Assembly (NCBI GenBank): GCA_019828545.1
Contig: JACVRA010000246.1
Span: 310,001 to 374,000, forward strand
Length of the DNA stretch: 64,000 nt
Direction: 5' to 3'
From: Paracamarosporium sp. OC-R06-R3
Taxonomy: Eukaryota > Ascomycota > Dothideomycetes > Pleosporales > Didymosphaeriaceae
Part shown: piece by piece, positions 1 through 11,843 of the stretch
Layout of the letters: the number at the start of each line of letters is the position of its first letter
Position numbering within the stretch: the stretch's first letter is position 1
The notes under the pieces: model-generated
Databases searched by the model: none
Seen by the model: only the letters and a program-made list of their open reading frames with translations
Told to the model about the DNA's origin: nothing
Position numbers and translations under genes: made by a program

Positions 1-1
1 T

Positions 2-3000
2 ACTCCTGATGGCGATTCTGATGATGAGTTTGCGTTGGGAGACAGCGGAGATAGGGACGACGATTCGCGGAGACGCGTTATCGCACCACCCATTCTCCTT
101 AATGGTGATGAAGTGTACACTTTTGGTAGCAACAAAAACGTGACGCTAGGGTTTGGCGACCAAGATGATCGTCAATTCCCTGAGCGCATTGTCCTCAGAC
201 GACCTGATCATTTGCTCCAGAGATTCTACCGCGCACATCGGGAAAACGAGGCTCAGAAACTGGCTGCAATGAACTTGGGTCTTCAGGATTCTGGCCTCCT
301 TCAGCCTATGGCTGTCACTGACCTCCCCACGCACATTCGCAACACACCGCTTGTTATTCAAGATGTACAAATGTCAAAGCTCCACACCGCGGTTCTAACT
401 ACGGATCCCATATCGAATCTATATGTATGCGGACATGGTCCTGGTGGAAGGCTGGGTACTGGAACGGAGACTACACGGTATCAGTTTACCTGCATTGAGA
501 GCGGTGGTTTGGGCAAGAAGAAGATTGCTACAGTTGCTCTAGGGCAAAACCATACTCTGGCGGTTACCGACGAGGGAGAGGTTTTCTCGTGGGGCAACAA
601 CGCCTACGGCCAGCTAGGTTATTCGCTGCCAAAGCCTACCGTCAAAGACGATGACCCGATTTCAACCATTCCAAGGCAGATTTTTGGGCCTTTGAAACGA
701 GACGATATTACAGGTATCGCCGCCTCACGTATACACTCCGTTGCACACACATCGACATCTCTGTACACTTTCGGCAAAAATGAAGGCCAACTAGGAATTG
801 TTGATTCTGATGCGAGATCTTTGGAAATGCAGATCATACCACGGAAGATCGCCGCGTCCTTGTTTTCTTCACCGATTAGCTCCGCATCAGCCATAGATGG
901 TGCCACGATATGTCTTCTGGAGAACCGCGAAGTGTGGGTTTTTGCCAATTACGGATATGCACGACTAAATTTCCCTCTTGATGGCTTCACGAACAATTTT
1001 CTGAAAGAAAGCTGGCTCACTACCAAGTACGACGCTACGCCAAACAAGGTGAAGAAGATAACGTCTGGCGGAGACACGATATGCGCTTTGACAAGCTCTG
1101 GAGAAGTGTTTACTGTCGCAGTCAGCCGACGCTCCGAAGGCAGCCAAGATGCCAAAACCTCTACAACTAACCCAAAGCAAATACGAGATGCTTTGTCCCA
1201 ACCACATCGTATCTGGTCTGCAAAACAAGGCCACATGGCTGCTCGCGATGTGGATGTAGATCAGGACGGATCCATCATCTTGACTACCGAAGCAGGAAGC
1301 GTATGGAGACGTACGAAAAGAGCAACCATCAAGAACACTGTTGCCGCTGGTGTGGCTGAGCAGAAACCAAAGGACTATAAGTTTCAGCGAGTACCAGGCT
1401 TGACGCGAGTTATAGCTGTGCGAGCATCTGCTTTTGGCGCTTATGCTGCGATCCGCAAAGATTGCGATGTCACAAGATCCCAGATCGTGGCGACCGAGCC
1501 TACCCTATGGAAAGATGTCGCACCCTTACTCTCATTTTACGATTTGCACAACTACGAAGAAGATTCTAATGATGAAAATCCTCTCCCAAGATTTTGGCAG
1601 CGTCCTTCCGAGCCGCAATCTCTCCGAAAGCGAGTTTTAGAGTCGAAAGACCTGGAAAAGGAAGTAACAGAAATTCTGGAACGTACATTAACTTCCTCGG
1701 AGAACACGTATGATATTCAACTCGGCACAACACTTTCGGACGTTCGCATCCCTGCTCATGAGTTCATCATATCTGGCCGCAGCCGTATTTTCCGGGACGC
1801 AATGGTAAGCTTCCGCGCTCAGGATGACCGTGAGTTTGATATAACCGAGTTATTCGAGATTCGAGAGGTCGATGGCAGAGTAACGGTGATATTTCACGGC
1901 TTGGATTTCCTTACTCTCTTCAATCTGGTCCTCTACTCTTATACCGATTCTCTAGTCGATTTCTGGAACGTCACTCGGTATTACCCTACAATGGCATTCA
2001 GATACCGAACAGTGCGTACTGAGCTCATGAAGTTGGCACTACGGCTTGAACTTCGCCAACTTGAGCTAGCTGTCCGCCAAATGGTTAACCCAAGAAGGTC
2101 TTTGAATTTTGACATGACAGTGGCTATCAAAGAAGCGTCTTTTTTCGACAGTGGGGACATGGTTGTCGAGCTAGCGGATGGAGAGATGACGCTTCATTCC
2201 GATATTCTCTGTCAGCGATGTCCGTTCTTTGAGGGACTTTTCAGAGGTCGCGCTGGAGGGCAGTGGCTGGCCAGCAGACGTGGAGAAGACTCGCAGTTGG
2301 TGCGAATTGACCTTACCCACGTCGAATTGCATCTATTCGAAATTGTTGTCCGCCACTTGTATACCGATGCCGGCGAAGAGATTTTCAACGATGTAACGAG
2401 CGAAGATCTGAACGATCTTCTTGCTCTGGATGAACTCTTGGACCACGTTATGGATGTCATGTCAGTTGCGAACGAGCTCATGTTAGACCGACTTTCGCAA
2501 ATATGTCAGAAGTTCATTGGACGTTATGGTGAGTAGGCATGGCGATAGAGATGCATCAGAGCTGACATTGATCTAGTTAACGCACGAAACGTGTGTTCTC
2601 TCCTTGCGGCTATTGCGCCTAGTTCAGTTGCAGAGTTCAAGGATGCCGCTCTTGAATATGTGTGCTTGAGTATGGAAGCTGTCATGCAAAACGGGTCAGT
2701 GTCGCTACATTCGGTTTTTAGTGCATACGCTGATAGCTTTTAGATCTCTAGACGAGCTAGACGATGACCTTCTATTAGAATTAGACCATGTTGTCCGCGA
2801 GAATCAACTTGCATACCTTCCGTTTGCCAAGAGCGGACGGGCAGAAGCACTCTTGTTTGACAAGTACCCAGAGCTTGCCGAGAGGATTGAGCGAGGAAAG
2901 CGTGCTAAAATCGACGCTATTGTTCTCTCCAACAAGTTCTCTGAATTTGATGGACCACTGTCAACGTCTTTCCGAGCGCAAAGCTTAGAAGAGCTCTCTG

Positions 3001-4415
3001 TCTCCCCTCTTAGGCAACGCACTCGCCGTAGAGCATCTCGGGAAGGGAAGCTGGAAGCTGAGAGCCCAGTTGCTACCCCAGCTCTGAAAGCGAAGGGATC
3101 CGTGGCCGATCTTATGTTTGAAATGTCAGATGGAGATGATGATCAAGACCTGGAGTCCGGCCTTCGCCAACCGCAATTTACGCGGGTAGCGGCGAAGCAA
3201 CCTGACCTTGATCCAGTTGGATCTCCAGATGCTCCTTGGGCTGATACAGGAAGAAATGATGGTCCGTCACCACTCGGAGCATCTGTCGAAAAGTACCCCA
3301 GGCTCGGATCTCAAAATTCAAGACCATCTCAAACTGTTCCTGAAAGAACTCCAGAACGCCCGTGGGGCCCTGCGCCATTGGTGGCAACCAAGCTTGATCT
3401 CAAAGATATCATGGCACAAACTTCAGGTGGAACGCCATCAAATCTGACCCTTGGCCTTTCCCAGCAAGAGAGAGAAAGACAAACTTCGGGCTCATTTCAT
3501 GCAAAGATGTCTCAAAAGGAGCGAAAGCGTGTTCAGCAAGCACATCAACTTGGACAGTCGGCAACAGTCGAAAGAGCACAACCAGCGCCGCCTACGGTGT
3601 CACCATGGCAAGCCACGTCTCACCGGAAAGCTAGTGATATCCCAGTTGCTACTCCACCACCTCAGTCCTCTAGAACTTCGAGCACGCCTCAGTTGACGAT
3701 GCGTCAAACGGTTGCCAACCGAGGCCCGAAGTCCAAGCAGAAAGAACAGGACAAGGGTCGCAAGCCGTCACAATCTACACACGGAAACACACCATCGTCC
3801 CAGAAGCTCACCTCTGTTGCAGCTGATCCAACCTCAGATCGGGGAATGTCAGCCTCTACGACACCGATAGCCACCCCTCACTCTGTTCGCCACATTCCTC
3901 TACCGTCGCACTCGCCAACTTCGCCAAGCCAACACATGAGTATGCACGAGATTCTCTCACTGCAGCAAGCCGAGAAGGATTACGTCCGCGAAGCTGCAGC
4001 GAAACGAAGTCTGCAGGAGATTCAACAAGAACAGGAATTTCAACAATGGTGGGATCAAGAGAGCAAGAGGGTCATACAGGAAGAAGAGCAAAGAAAGCGC
4101 GCCGAAGAGAGGGCAGCTAAGGCCAGTAGAGGCCGGGGCAGAGGCCGTGGTGGAAAACCTAAGAGCAAGGGCAAGGATAAGAAGGAAGGCGACGAACAGG
4201 ATCGAGGGAAAGCAAACAGGGATGTTAAACCGACCCCACTTACTGCTGAGAGCCCGGCCTTTACGCCTACGCCGAAGCAGGATGGTGTAGACAAGGGGAG
4301 GTCGAGAGGGAGAGGTCAGAGGGGTGGCCGCGGTGGTGGTGGGAGAGGTGGGCGTCCACAGGGTCCTCCGAGAGAGGCGTCCGCGCCGGTTGCCTCTGCA
4401 GCTCCTAAAGGATAA
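2..4415 (+). CDS. RCC1-repeat / double-BTB protein, IBtk/Btb3-like (5' end outside window)
   Basis: Exons join(<2..2528, 2577..2694, 2744..4415); introns of 48 and 49 bp, both keeping frame. The frame is already open at base 2, so the true start lies to the left. Seen: RCC1-type beta-propeller repeats in the first 1.3 kb (YTFGSN near 117, SWGNNAYGQLG near 590, TFGKNEGQLG near 767), then two BTB/POZ domains (about 1708-2090 and 2155-2520), then a long low-complexity tail ending in RGRGRG/RGG-rich sequence (about 4120-4400). Known: this order matches inhibitor of Bruton tyrosine kinase (IBtk) and fission-yeast Btb3, which carry ankyrin repeats ahead of RCC1 and act as cullin-3 substrate adaptors. 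Inferred: ankyrin repeats lie off the left edge, and the product is a Cul3-linked ubiquitin ligase adaptor. The RGG tail could bind RNA; it is not a feature I associate with the family. Confidence 0.9.
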
Positions 4416-5143
4416 GGAGCGCTCGGCTTCTTGTACATGTATCCTGTGCACTAGACGTATATACTCCTGCGTTGTTGCAGTGTCTTGAATAACTCATCTC
4501 TTGTCCAACGAGTTGTGCTATTTACGCTAGCCTTTTCGAAACGATAGCTCAAAGCGTGAGTTTTCATGCGGAAAGGTGCTTTGCTGGGTTATGTGGGCAG
4601 CAGCACAGATGGAAGAAGTATCGACGATGTACTACAACCTAGTTACCACCCTTTTTCGACCTAAAGTTTCTGGAATCCACCATTTTCCAACGGTCATATC
4701 GCCAAATTTGTCATGAAACAATACCATCCGCCCCAATAGCGAGTTCACGCCTATGTTCGGGGGGTCGAAGGGGGCCGTCTTGCAGCATGTAAATGAGGCG
4801 TTGCTACCTAGTTCATTAGGATTTCCCCTTAGAAGCCCGATTGTTTTCCTAAAGGCACATATCCGCTTCAATATTACTCCGGCGGCATAAGGCGGCCATC
4901 AAATAGATCTTGACGCCCCGACGTCAGGCTATACGAGTACGCCCGTCATACTAAGCCACCTCCACATTGCTACCTCAGGGCGGTGTAGTGAGAACGACAT
5001 ATCAGAGCAATACAACAGAAGATTAGCGCTTGCGACCACGCTACTGGTTCTCTTCGCGACACACAAGGCTTCGGAATAGCCTTGCAAGTTGAGCCTGGCA
5101 TGAAGCTGGCCATACGGAGCGTCTCCGCATTCCCGATAGGGGC
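4416..5143. other. Intergenic stretch, no gene seen
   Basis: 3' flank of the RCC1/BTB gene. Only short ORFs without fungal-like protein character occur. I see no RNA gene or repeat. Confidence 0.5.
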
Positions 5144-5386
5144 ATGGAACATACTAAACAAGAGGCGCAGGCGGGAATCTGTCGATCGGGACCGTTCTGC
5201 CGGATCACTTCCCGGAAGCTAGTTCGCTGCGATAATTGCCTCCACTCGAGGGACGCGAAAAAGATTCGCAAGCTGTGGGACCCGCGGAGAGATTGCGGGA
5301 CGGCAACGATTCGCGTCCGATCGACGGTTCTGCCTCGCCTTTGCACTACAGAGACGGCTCCGCCCTGGCGATTGTTGCAAACTGTG

Positions 5387-6046
5387 ATGCCAGTGCACGA
5401 GTGCGTGTGGAGAGTTGCATTTGTTGGGCTTGTCTACATCGCCCTGTCCACATTGGCAATGTATTGCTTGCAGGCTCGGCGACTACGCCACTACCATGCC
5501 CGTTGCAGCGTCCCAGCCCAGCCTCATGTCTCGGTTCCAGAAGAGTCCGTTCGACCATTTGAGCATATCGCTGAAGAATTTTCGTGTTTGGAAGAGGTCG
5601 ATTTAGAGTGGAATGGCACCGTATTCGTAGCGGCGACGCAACACGAACTAGCGCGCATTGCTGGCATCCTCAAACCACGACGTCATGTTTCCTACCTACC
5701 CGGAACCCTCGGAGCCCAGCATATGCGTGCCCTCGACTATGGCACATATCCACTTTCGCATAAAACTTTGGTCGTGGCAAAGATTACTCTATCGCATACG
5801 CGTGATACGGGACGAACAATTGCAGTTGTGGCGGGTAATACGCGAAGTTGGCCGACCGACTGGGGCCGCAAATCTCCATGGATTCCTCACCTCCGTTGTG
5901 GAGGCTCACCTGCGTGCCGCATGTTTCGAGCAAAGTCCGCGAAGGGAGGTAGACGGCCTAACCTTCGGAGATGTGATTTGCCCCTGCAGACAGGCCAAGC
6001 TTCACGACAGGGCTCACGAGATGTGCACAGCAACGACCTGTTCTGA
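5387..6046 (+). CDS. Doubtful hypothetical ORF with one membrane segment
   Basis: The open frame runs from 5144, but the first methionine that gives a sensible protein is at 5387 (219 aa). Soon after it comes a hydrophobic run (residues about 10-27: VAFVGLVYIALSTLAMYC) followed by Arg/His-rich sequence, as in a signal anchor. The final 50 residues are Arg/Gly/Ser-rich and look like chance translation, so a real gene might splice out of this frame. A second open frame (5658-6182) overlaps it, which weakens the case. I recognise no family. It stands alone between a + gene and phospholipase B, and may be no gene at all. Confidence 0.25.
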   Translation: MPVHECVWRVAFVGLVYIALSTLAMYCLQARRLRHYHARCSVPAQPHVSVPEESVRPFEHIAEEFSCLEEVDLEWNGTVFVAATQHELARIAGILKPRRHVSYLPGTLGAQHMRALDYGTYPLSHKTLVVAKITLSHTRDTGRTIAVVAGNTRSWPTDWGRKSPWIPHLRCGGSPACRMFRAKSAKGGRRPNLRRCDLPLQTGQASRQGSRDVHSNDLF

Positions 6047-6425
6047 AGAGGCGGTGTCTTTGAAAGCTGAGGGACAATCAGTCCACTGTCATCAGCGCTA
6101 CCTGTCTGGTATTATCCTAACACAGCGACATGCCCACGCGACAAGGCCCTCGGGCAGCCAATGGGGCGTGGAAACAAACTAAAAATAAGGAGGAGCGCTG
6201 ATGGATGCAGGGGACCAGCCACGGCCAAGCCCACTTTGTCTAGCACGAAATGAGGTCACTGGTCATGTTTAGTGCCCGTCGCGCGAAACACAGCCGCACG
6301 TTGACCTTTCCGGCCTTCCGATAAACTAGGAACCATTTAACAACACCGAGTCTCCGCAATTTCCATTTGGCATCCCTTTCCCTATTCCTACTATTCTATT
6401 GTTTCGCATACTTCTTCCTTGGAAG
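6047..6425. promoter_or_regulatory. Upstream region of phospholipase B
   Basis: About 380 bp before the PLB start. It holds a CCAAT-like GCCAATGGGG near 6160 and a pyrimidine-rich leader (about 6360-6420) just before the ATG, common before fungal start codons. No clear TATA box. Confidence 0.35.
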
Positions 6426-8521
6426 ATGAAGTATTCTTTGTTTGCCGCGTCTACTCTAGCCTCGTTGGGGAGTGGTAAGCATTGCTGCGAGCTCTGACCT
6501 TGGCTTGTGCTTACAGTTGCAATAGCATCCTCGGTTGGCCGGCGAGAAATCGAGTCAATTGAGACCAGCGCAGCACTAAGGGCCGTGGAACTTTACAACA
6601 GAGCTACGAATCAAGCTCCCAATGGCTACGCACCAGGGGAGGTGGATTGCCCGTCAACTCGGCCGAGCATCCGGCCAGCAAATGGACTTTCAAAGAGCGA
6701 ATCGGATTGGTTGAACCAAAGAAGACCAAACACCGTGGATCCCATGCGCGAACTTTTGACCAGAATTAACATCGATGGCTTTGATGCCGGAAAGTACATT
6801 GACAACAACCGTGACAATACTTCGAGTCTGCCCAACATCGGAATTGCTTTCTCCGGAGGTGGTTATCGTGCTATGTTGAACGGAGCTGGTGCACTTGCAG
6901 CGTTCGACAACCGAACGCCCAACGCAACGAATGGTGCAGGCCAGCTCGGTGGACTTTTGCAAGCATCTACCTACATTGCTGGTTTGTCCGGTGGTGGTTG
7001 GCTTGTAGGAAGCATCTACATGAACAATTTCACTTCCGTACAAAACATTATTGATCACAACGAGGCAGGCGATGTTTGGCAACTGGGCAACTCCATCCTG
7101 GAAGGTGTGTTGAAGCGATGATGAATCTGAACGTCTAGAGCTAACGTTGTGCAGGACCGGAGACTGGAGGCATTCAGATTTTGAGCACCGCTCAGTACTA
7201 TAGCAATCTTGTAGACACGGTCACTGACAAGGCTGATGCCCCTGGAGGTTTCGATACCTCTCTCACTGACTACTGGGCTCGAGCTCTTTCTTTCCAATTT
7301 GTCAACGCCAGTGACGGAGGCCCTGGATTTACATGGTCGTCAATCCAAGACGACCCCGACTTCAAGAACGCCGACGCTCCGTTTCCCATCCTTATCGCTC
7401 TCGAGCGAGCTCCTGGACAGGGCGTGATCTCACTGAACTCCACCAACATTGAGTTCAACCCGTTCGAGATGGGTAGTTTCGATCCAACCCTTTACGGCTT
7501 CGCTCCTCTGAAATACGTGGGCTCCAACTTCGCCAACGGCAAGCTCCCAGATAACGAGAAATGTGTCCGCGGGTTCGACAACGGCGGTTTCGTCATGGGC
7601 ACCAGTTCGTCGCTTTTCAACCAGATCATCCTGCAATTCAACAGCCAAGACAGCTCAGCCCCAGATCTCATTAAAAATGCATTGCAAAAAGTCTTGGGAG
7701 CACTTGGTGACAGCGATAACGACATTGCGGACTACACACCCAACCCCTTCCAAGGCTACAACAACCGTAGCAACCCCAGTGCGGACACAAACAGGCTTAC
7801 TCTCGTTGACGGCGGTGAGGATTTGCAGAACATCCCGCTGAATCCGCTCATCCAGCCACATCGCGATGTTGACGTGATCTTCGCTATCGATTCTTCCGCA
7901 GATACCGTTGACCCTACAGACTCCGCACAGAACTGGCCCAACGGCACATCCCTCGTCGCAACATACGAGCGTACCAGCAACAACACCATCCAGAACAACA
8001 CCGCCTTCCCTTATATTCCGGATCAGAATACCTTTGTCAACCTTGGCTTGAACAACCGTCCGACGTTCTTCGGTTGCAACCCAGGAAACTTGACCGGACG
8101 CGGCGTATCTCCCATTATCGTATACCTTCCCAACGCTCCTTACGTTTTCCTGAGCAACACATCCACCTTCGCAAAGCTCGACTACACCAACAATGAGCGC
8201 AATGCTATGATCCAGAACGGATATGATGTCGCAACTATGGGTAATAACACCCGCGCTGGATATGAAGACTGGACTACTTGCGTTGGTTGCGCGATCATTT
8301 CCCGATCGCTCAACCGAACCGGTACCGATGTGCCTCAGGCCTGCCAGCAGTGTTTCGACAAGTACTGCTGGAATGGCACTCGTGCTGAGAACACGCCTGA
8401 GCCATACTGGCCTGAGATGATCTTCCAGGAGATCGACGTCAAGAGCGGCGTTGGAAAGTTCTTGCCAAACATCGTCGGAGTGGCTGTGGCGGCCGCTGTT
8501 TCAGGAATGCTCATGATGTAA
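6426..8521 (+). CDS. PLB1: Phospholipase B / lysophospholipase, secreted and GPI-anchored
   Basis: Exons join(6426..6474, 6517..7104, 7155..8521), 667 aa. The first exon codes only for the N-terminal hydrophobic signal peptide (MKYSLFAASTLASLGS); the ATG at 6426 gives this signal, while the open frame starting at 6507 would lack it. Seen: an SGGGYR oxyanion-hole motif, the lipase nucleophile GLSGGGW with Ser174, and a catalytic Asp431 in LVDGGEDLQNIPL; many N-x-S/T sites; several Cys in the last 100 residues; and a hydrophobic C-terminus that fits a GPI-anchor signal. Known: fungal PLB enzymes remove both fatty acids from phospholipids and act at the cell surface or in the medium, in remodelling and nutrient uptake. 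Length is normal for the family. Family call very secure; cell-wall or plasma-membrane anchoring is inferred. Confidence 0.96.
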
Positions 8522-8886
8522 TGTGCTGGGAGCGAATTAGTAATTTCTTGATTTATATATTGCATAATGTTTGGATATTCTAGGATACCCTCATTCAGGA
8601 TACGGGGTTTGGTTTAGATATTCGGCTGGGCTGGCGTATATGCATAGCTGGGGCGTCTGATGATTTAGCTTTGGCTGCATTTCGCTGTGTATATCGTGAC
8701 ATATAGGTTCTTTGACTACTATGACAAAAGTTTAACTTGATCCATTTCGTCCCATATATGTGTGTTCTTCGCGTACACTGTTGCTGGTGCTCTCCAATAA
8801 TGTAAGCCCTTTTGCCGCGCTAGAACGCGTCCCCACATGACTTTTGGCCTCCACATCCACACCCAATACGACATATCTGCCAGGCG
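8522..8886. other. Short intergenic region
   Basis: AT-rich 3' flank of phospholipase B followed by the upstream region of the Zn2Cys6 gene. Nothing distinctive seen. Confidence 0.5.
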
Positions 8887-10425
8887 ATGACTATGCCGTC
8901 GAAGCGGAGACGCCAAAATGAGGAAGACGGCTCTTCTCTGTGGATGTATGCAGCGACTAGCACGCCACCGCGTAGAAAGGCCTGTCGGCCGTGTTTCGAA
9001 GCAAAGGTTCGGTGCGACCATCAGAGACCAATCTGCTCGAGATGCGTACGTAAATCTTCAGAATCCCTTGCATGTCTCGAGTAGTTAGACTAGTTAATAT
9101 TTCGGCTGTTTTGCCAGCACGGTGCTGACTTGTGGAGCGTGCCAGACGCGCCGTGCTATCCCATGCGATTATTCCGGTGCAGCATCAGAAGAGGTACAGA
9201 CGAGGGAGAACACCGGCCCTGCTCTTGCGTTCCACACAGGCCCGCCATCTAATACTCCTATACCTAGCCTACCCATGACAGTAGGCTCGCCATTCACTAT
9301 CAGGACCAACAACCTAGCATCAACAAGTCCCTTCACAACTTCCAACGCCCCGCAAAATAACTCCAGCGACACGCTCGCCGCGGCCCACACCCCCCACGAG
9401 ACAGAACCAGACGCTATTCTCCTCTGCACCGTCGACGCAGAAAGGGTCCGCGACCGCTGGCTGGAAGGCTGGGTCCCGCGCCCAGGACAGCAGCCCAAAG
9501 AGCTAAGTCACGGGACCGCAGTTTTCATCCACAGCGTTCTTAGATCGTACGCGCAGACACTGTGTAAGGGAGATTTGCCTCCTATTATCCATGGCCTGCA
9601 GCTGGTGGACGGAAAGCTACCCCAGGCGCTTGCGAACTGCGTGAGTATCGCGAGGATGTGGGAGGGGCAGGAGGGGGGTGGGAGCGAGATAGTGAGGGAT
9701 ACGACGGTGCGGGAAATAGAGAGGTTGTTCGGGGAGGTGAATGGTCTTGTGTGTGTGGACAGTTATGGGTATGGCTGACGCGTGACTACAGAGACAGAAC
9801 GACGACCAGCATGCCCTGCTCGCCGCGTTCCAAGCGTACATCATGTACGTCTCGCTGCTGGTCAATCCGGCTGCAGACCCAGTCGTTCCTCAGTCTATCA
9901 TGCGTGCGTAGCCTCCTCTTCTGAACCGCCCTCCTGATCAACCTCGCCTCCCCTCTTCAAGTAACCACGCCCACTCTAACCCACACCACAGTCAACCTCC
10001 AAGAATTCGCCCACGCCATCGCCCTATCCGGCCTCGTGCACCCGGGCGAAACCCCCTCACACCCTCACCGCCCACCCTGGCCCGCCTGGTCCCTCGCCGA
10101 AGCAAAGCGCCGCTCCCTCATCGCAATGTACATGCTCGACGACGTGGTGAATACCTTCTCGCGCGTGTCCTGCATCCTAGGCGACGAACTATCCGATCTG
10201 TTCGCTCCGTGCAGCGAGAAGCTGTGGCGTGCGGGTGAGGAGAGTGCGTGGCGGAGGCTGTACGATGTGCATGTTGCGGAGTGGGAGGGGGGCGGGCTGA
10301 GGCTGAATGAGTTGTGGCCGAGGACTGGGGCGAAGGATGGGAGGAGGGTGGAGAGGTGGGTGGGGGAGATGGATGGGTTGGGGATGGCGGTTTTTGCTGT
10401 TACGACGGCGACGCAGTATGTATAG
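8887..10425 (+). CDS. Zn2Cys6 (fungal binuclear cluster) transcription factor
   Basis: Exons join(8887..9045, 9146..9736, 9798..9903, 9992..10425), 429 aa. Exon 1 carries ACRPCFEAKVRCDHQRPICSRC; splicing directly after its last Cys to TRRAIPCDYSG rebuilds the full six-cysteine cluster, which fixes the first intron (100 bp). The third exon could equally begin at 9792 (adds Arg-Gln). The rest is a short regulatory domain; KRRSLIAMYMLDDVVNTF near the C-terminus resembles the helical 'middle homology' part of fungal C6 regulators. Known: such proteins bind CGG-type half sites and regulate metabolism or transport. Target unknown; the neighbours do not suggest a cluster. The + strand is very GC-rich at 10230-10420. 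An upstream in-frame ATG choice is not available, and the next Met (residue 3) would change little. Confidence 0.88.
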
Positions 10426-10742
10426 GGTGAGGTTTGTGCTGGGGGTGGACGGGCGGGTTAGGAGGATGGGTGTGCTTGACTGTGTGTCTGATTATGCGTG
10501 GGAGATTACGTTTTACGAAGGAGCTTGTTTTTATTGACTATTCAGTCACACCGCTGAGGCCCCTTAGGCTGGATAGTCGATAGAAACGGGCTCCGTAGTA
10601 GTTGCGGTATGCATGATTAGTCGAGTTCAACGACAGGGAGGTAGACACGACTACCAATATCTTCAAGTGGATCCCATGTGCATAGCTCTGAAACATGATA
10701 GATAACTACTGAACCGGTCAGCTTTCACGAAAATGCCTCACG
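10426..10742. other. Intergenic, no feature seen
   Basis: 3' flank of the Zn2Cys6 gene, facing the tail of a minus-strand ORF. Nothing recognised. Confidence 0.45.
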
Positions 10743-11054
10743 TCACGCTCCACTCCAGTACACACCAGTGTAGCGTGCATCCCCCCAAAAAAATCCCGCA
10801 GCCACGTCGCGCAGGACTAGAGATGAGGCACCAACGACACGACTCCCGTCCGTCGAGAACTGGATCCCAGTGAAGTGGTAGTTCCCCAACAACCGCCCTA
10901 GACCCCCCGGTGTCTTGTAGATGCGGAGGCGCAGGGCAAGACGGCAAAGTCGCATGTCTGTGCTGCGCAAGATACGTGATTGGAGCGCAAGCGGACCAAG
11001 GCGCTGGAAAGGCGCGTCGCGAATCGCTGCAGCATCTGGCGAATCGGATGCCAT
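10743..11054 (-). CDS. Small orphan ORF, 103 aa
   Basis: Single exon. Codon choice is like that of real genes here (TAC, TTC, AAC, ATC and CGC preferred), and the ATG sits in a fair context. The protein is Arg/Leu-rich in its first half and ends in a Gly/aromatic-rich segment (FFWGDARYTGVYWSG). No signal peptide, membrane span or known motif. The C-terminal half (NYHFTGIQFSTDGSRVVGAS) has a beta-strand feel, vaguely like one WD/beta-propeller blade, but one blade alone is not meaningful. Could be a fragment of a decayed gene or a species-specific protein. Confidence 0.38.
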   Translation of the reverse strand: MASDSPDAAAIRDAPFQRLGPLALQSRILRSTDMRLCRLALRLRIYKTPGGLGRLLGNYHFTGIQFSTDGSRVVGASSLVLRDVAAGFFWGDARYTGVYWSGA

Positions 11055-11843
11055 AGCTGACTTATGCTAGGTATATGCGATTCGATTTGGTGTTTGTCGC
11101 ATGCTGTGCGGGTGGTTCGTATGTAGTGTGATGGTCTGTGGTGATGCAGAGGAGGAATGCTCGTCAGTGTGACAGGTACCTGTGCTATTCGTTTTGGAGA
11201 AGTACTGCTTGTTACATTCGTCTTTTTTGGAGAGCTGCCCTGGGCTATCGTCCTAGATGCTAGGTCTTACCGTATTTTACTTTCCCAGTTGTCAACGCAA
11301 CCAGACAAATTGTTCCTTCCAGCTGAACTTAGGAGATTTGTGCCAATGAACAATCTGTATATACAAGCATGCTAGCCGATATCAGTGTATTCGAGGAGAG
11401 ATGAACCGCTTGATATATTGCTTAGGGAACCGAAACGTGAACGCTTTAATCGAACCGCAGAGCGCGAAAAGCAGAAGCCCAACCACCAGGGTAGAGGGGT
11501 ATCTTCGCAAAACACAAACAGGTACCTCAAATGCAAAGACTTCCAGGAAACAATAAACAGGAATCGCAAGCAGAAACCAGGATTAGAAACATGCTCAGCT
11601 CCATCCACATCGTTCGGTACGCCATCCCTTCATCCGTCGTATCATCGTCGATTTTGGCCCTTCACCGTTCCGTCTACCGCGCTTCGGATCGTATCGACTG
11701 CGAGCGTATCGATCCGGTGTCCTGGTATTGCTGGTACCCTTCGCCGCTGTTACGGTGGTATCCGTCGTTCCACGCGCCGATTCGGTTGTACAATCTACAC
11801 GCCATTTAGGGGACATCCAAGAACAAATATCGAGGTGGCTGGC
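11055..11843. other. Intergenic, nothing convincing
   Basis: Several short overlapping ORFs on both strands, including one at 11385-11918 that is antisense to the 3' end of the next gene. None has a recognisable motif or plausible codon use throughout. Confidence 0.45.
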
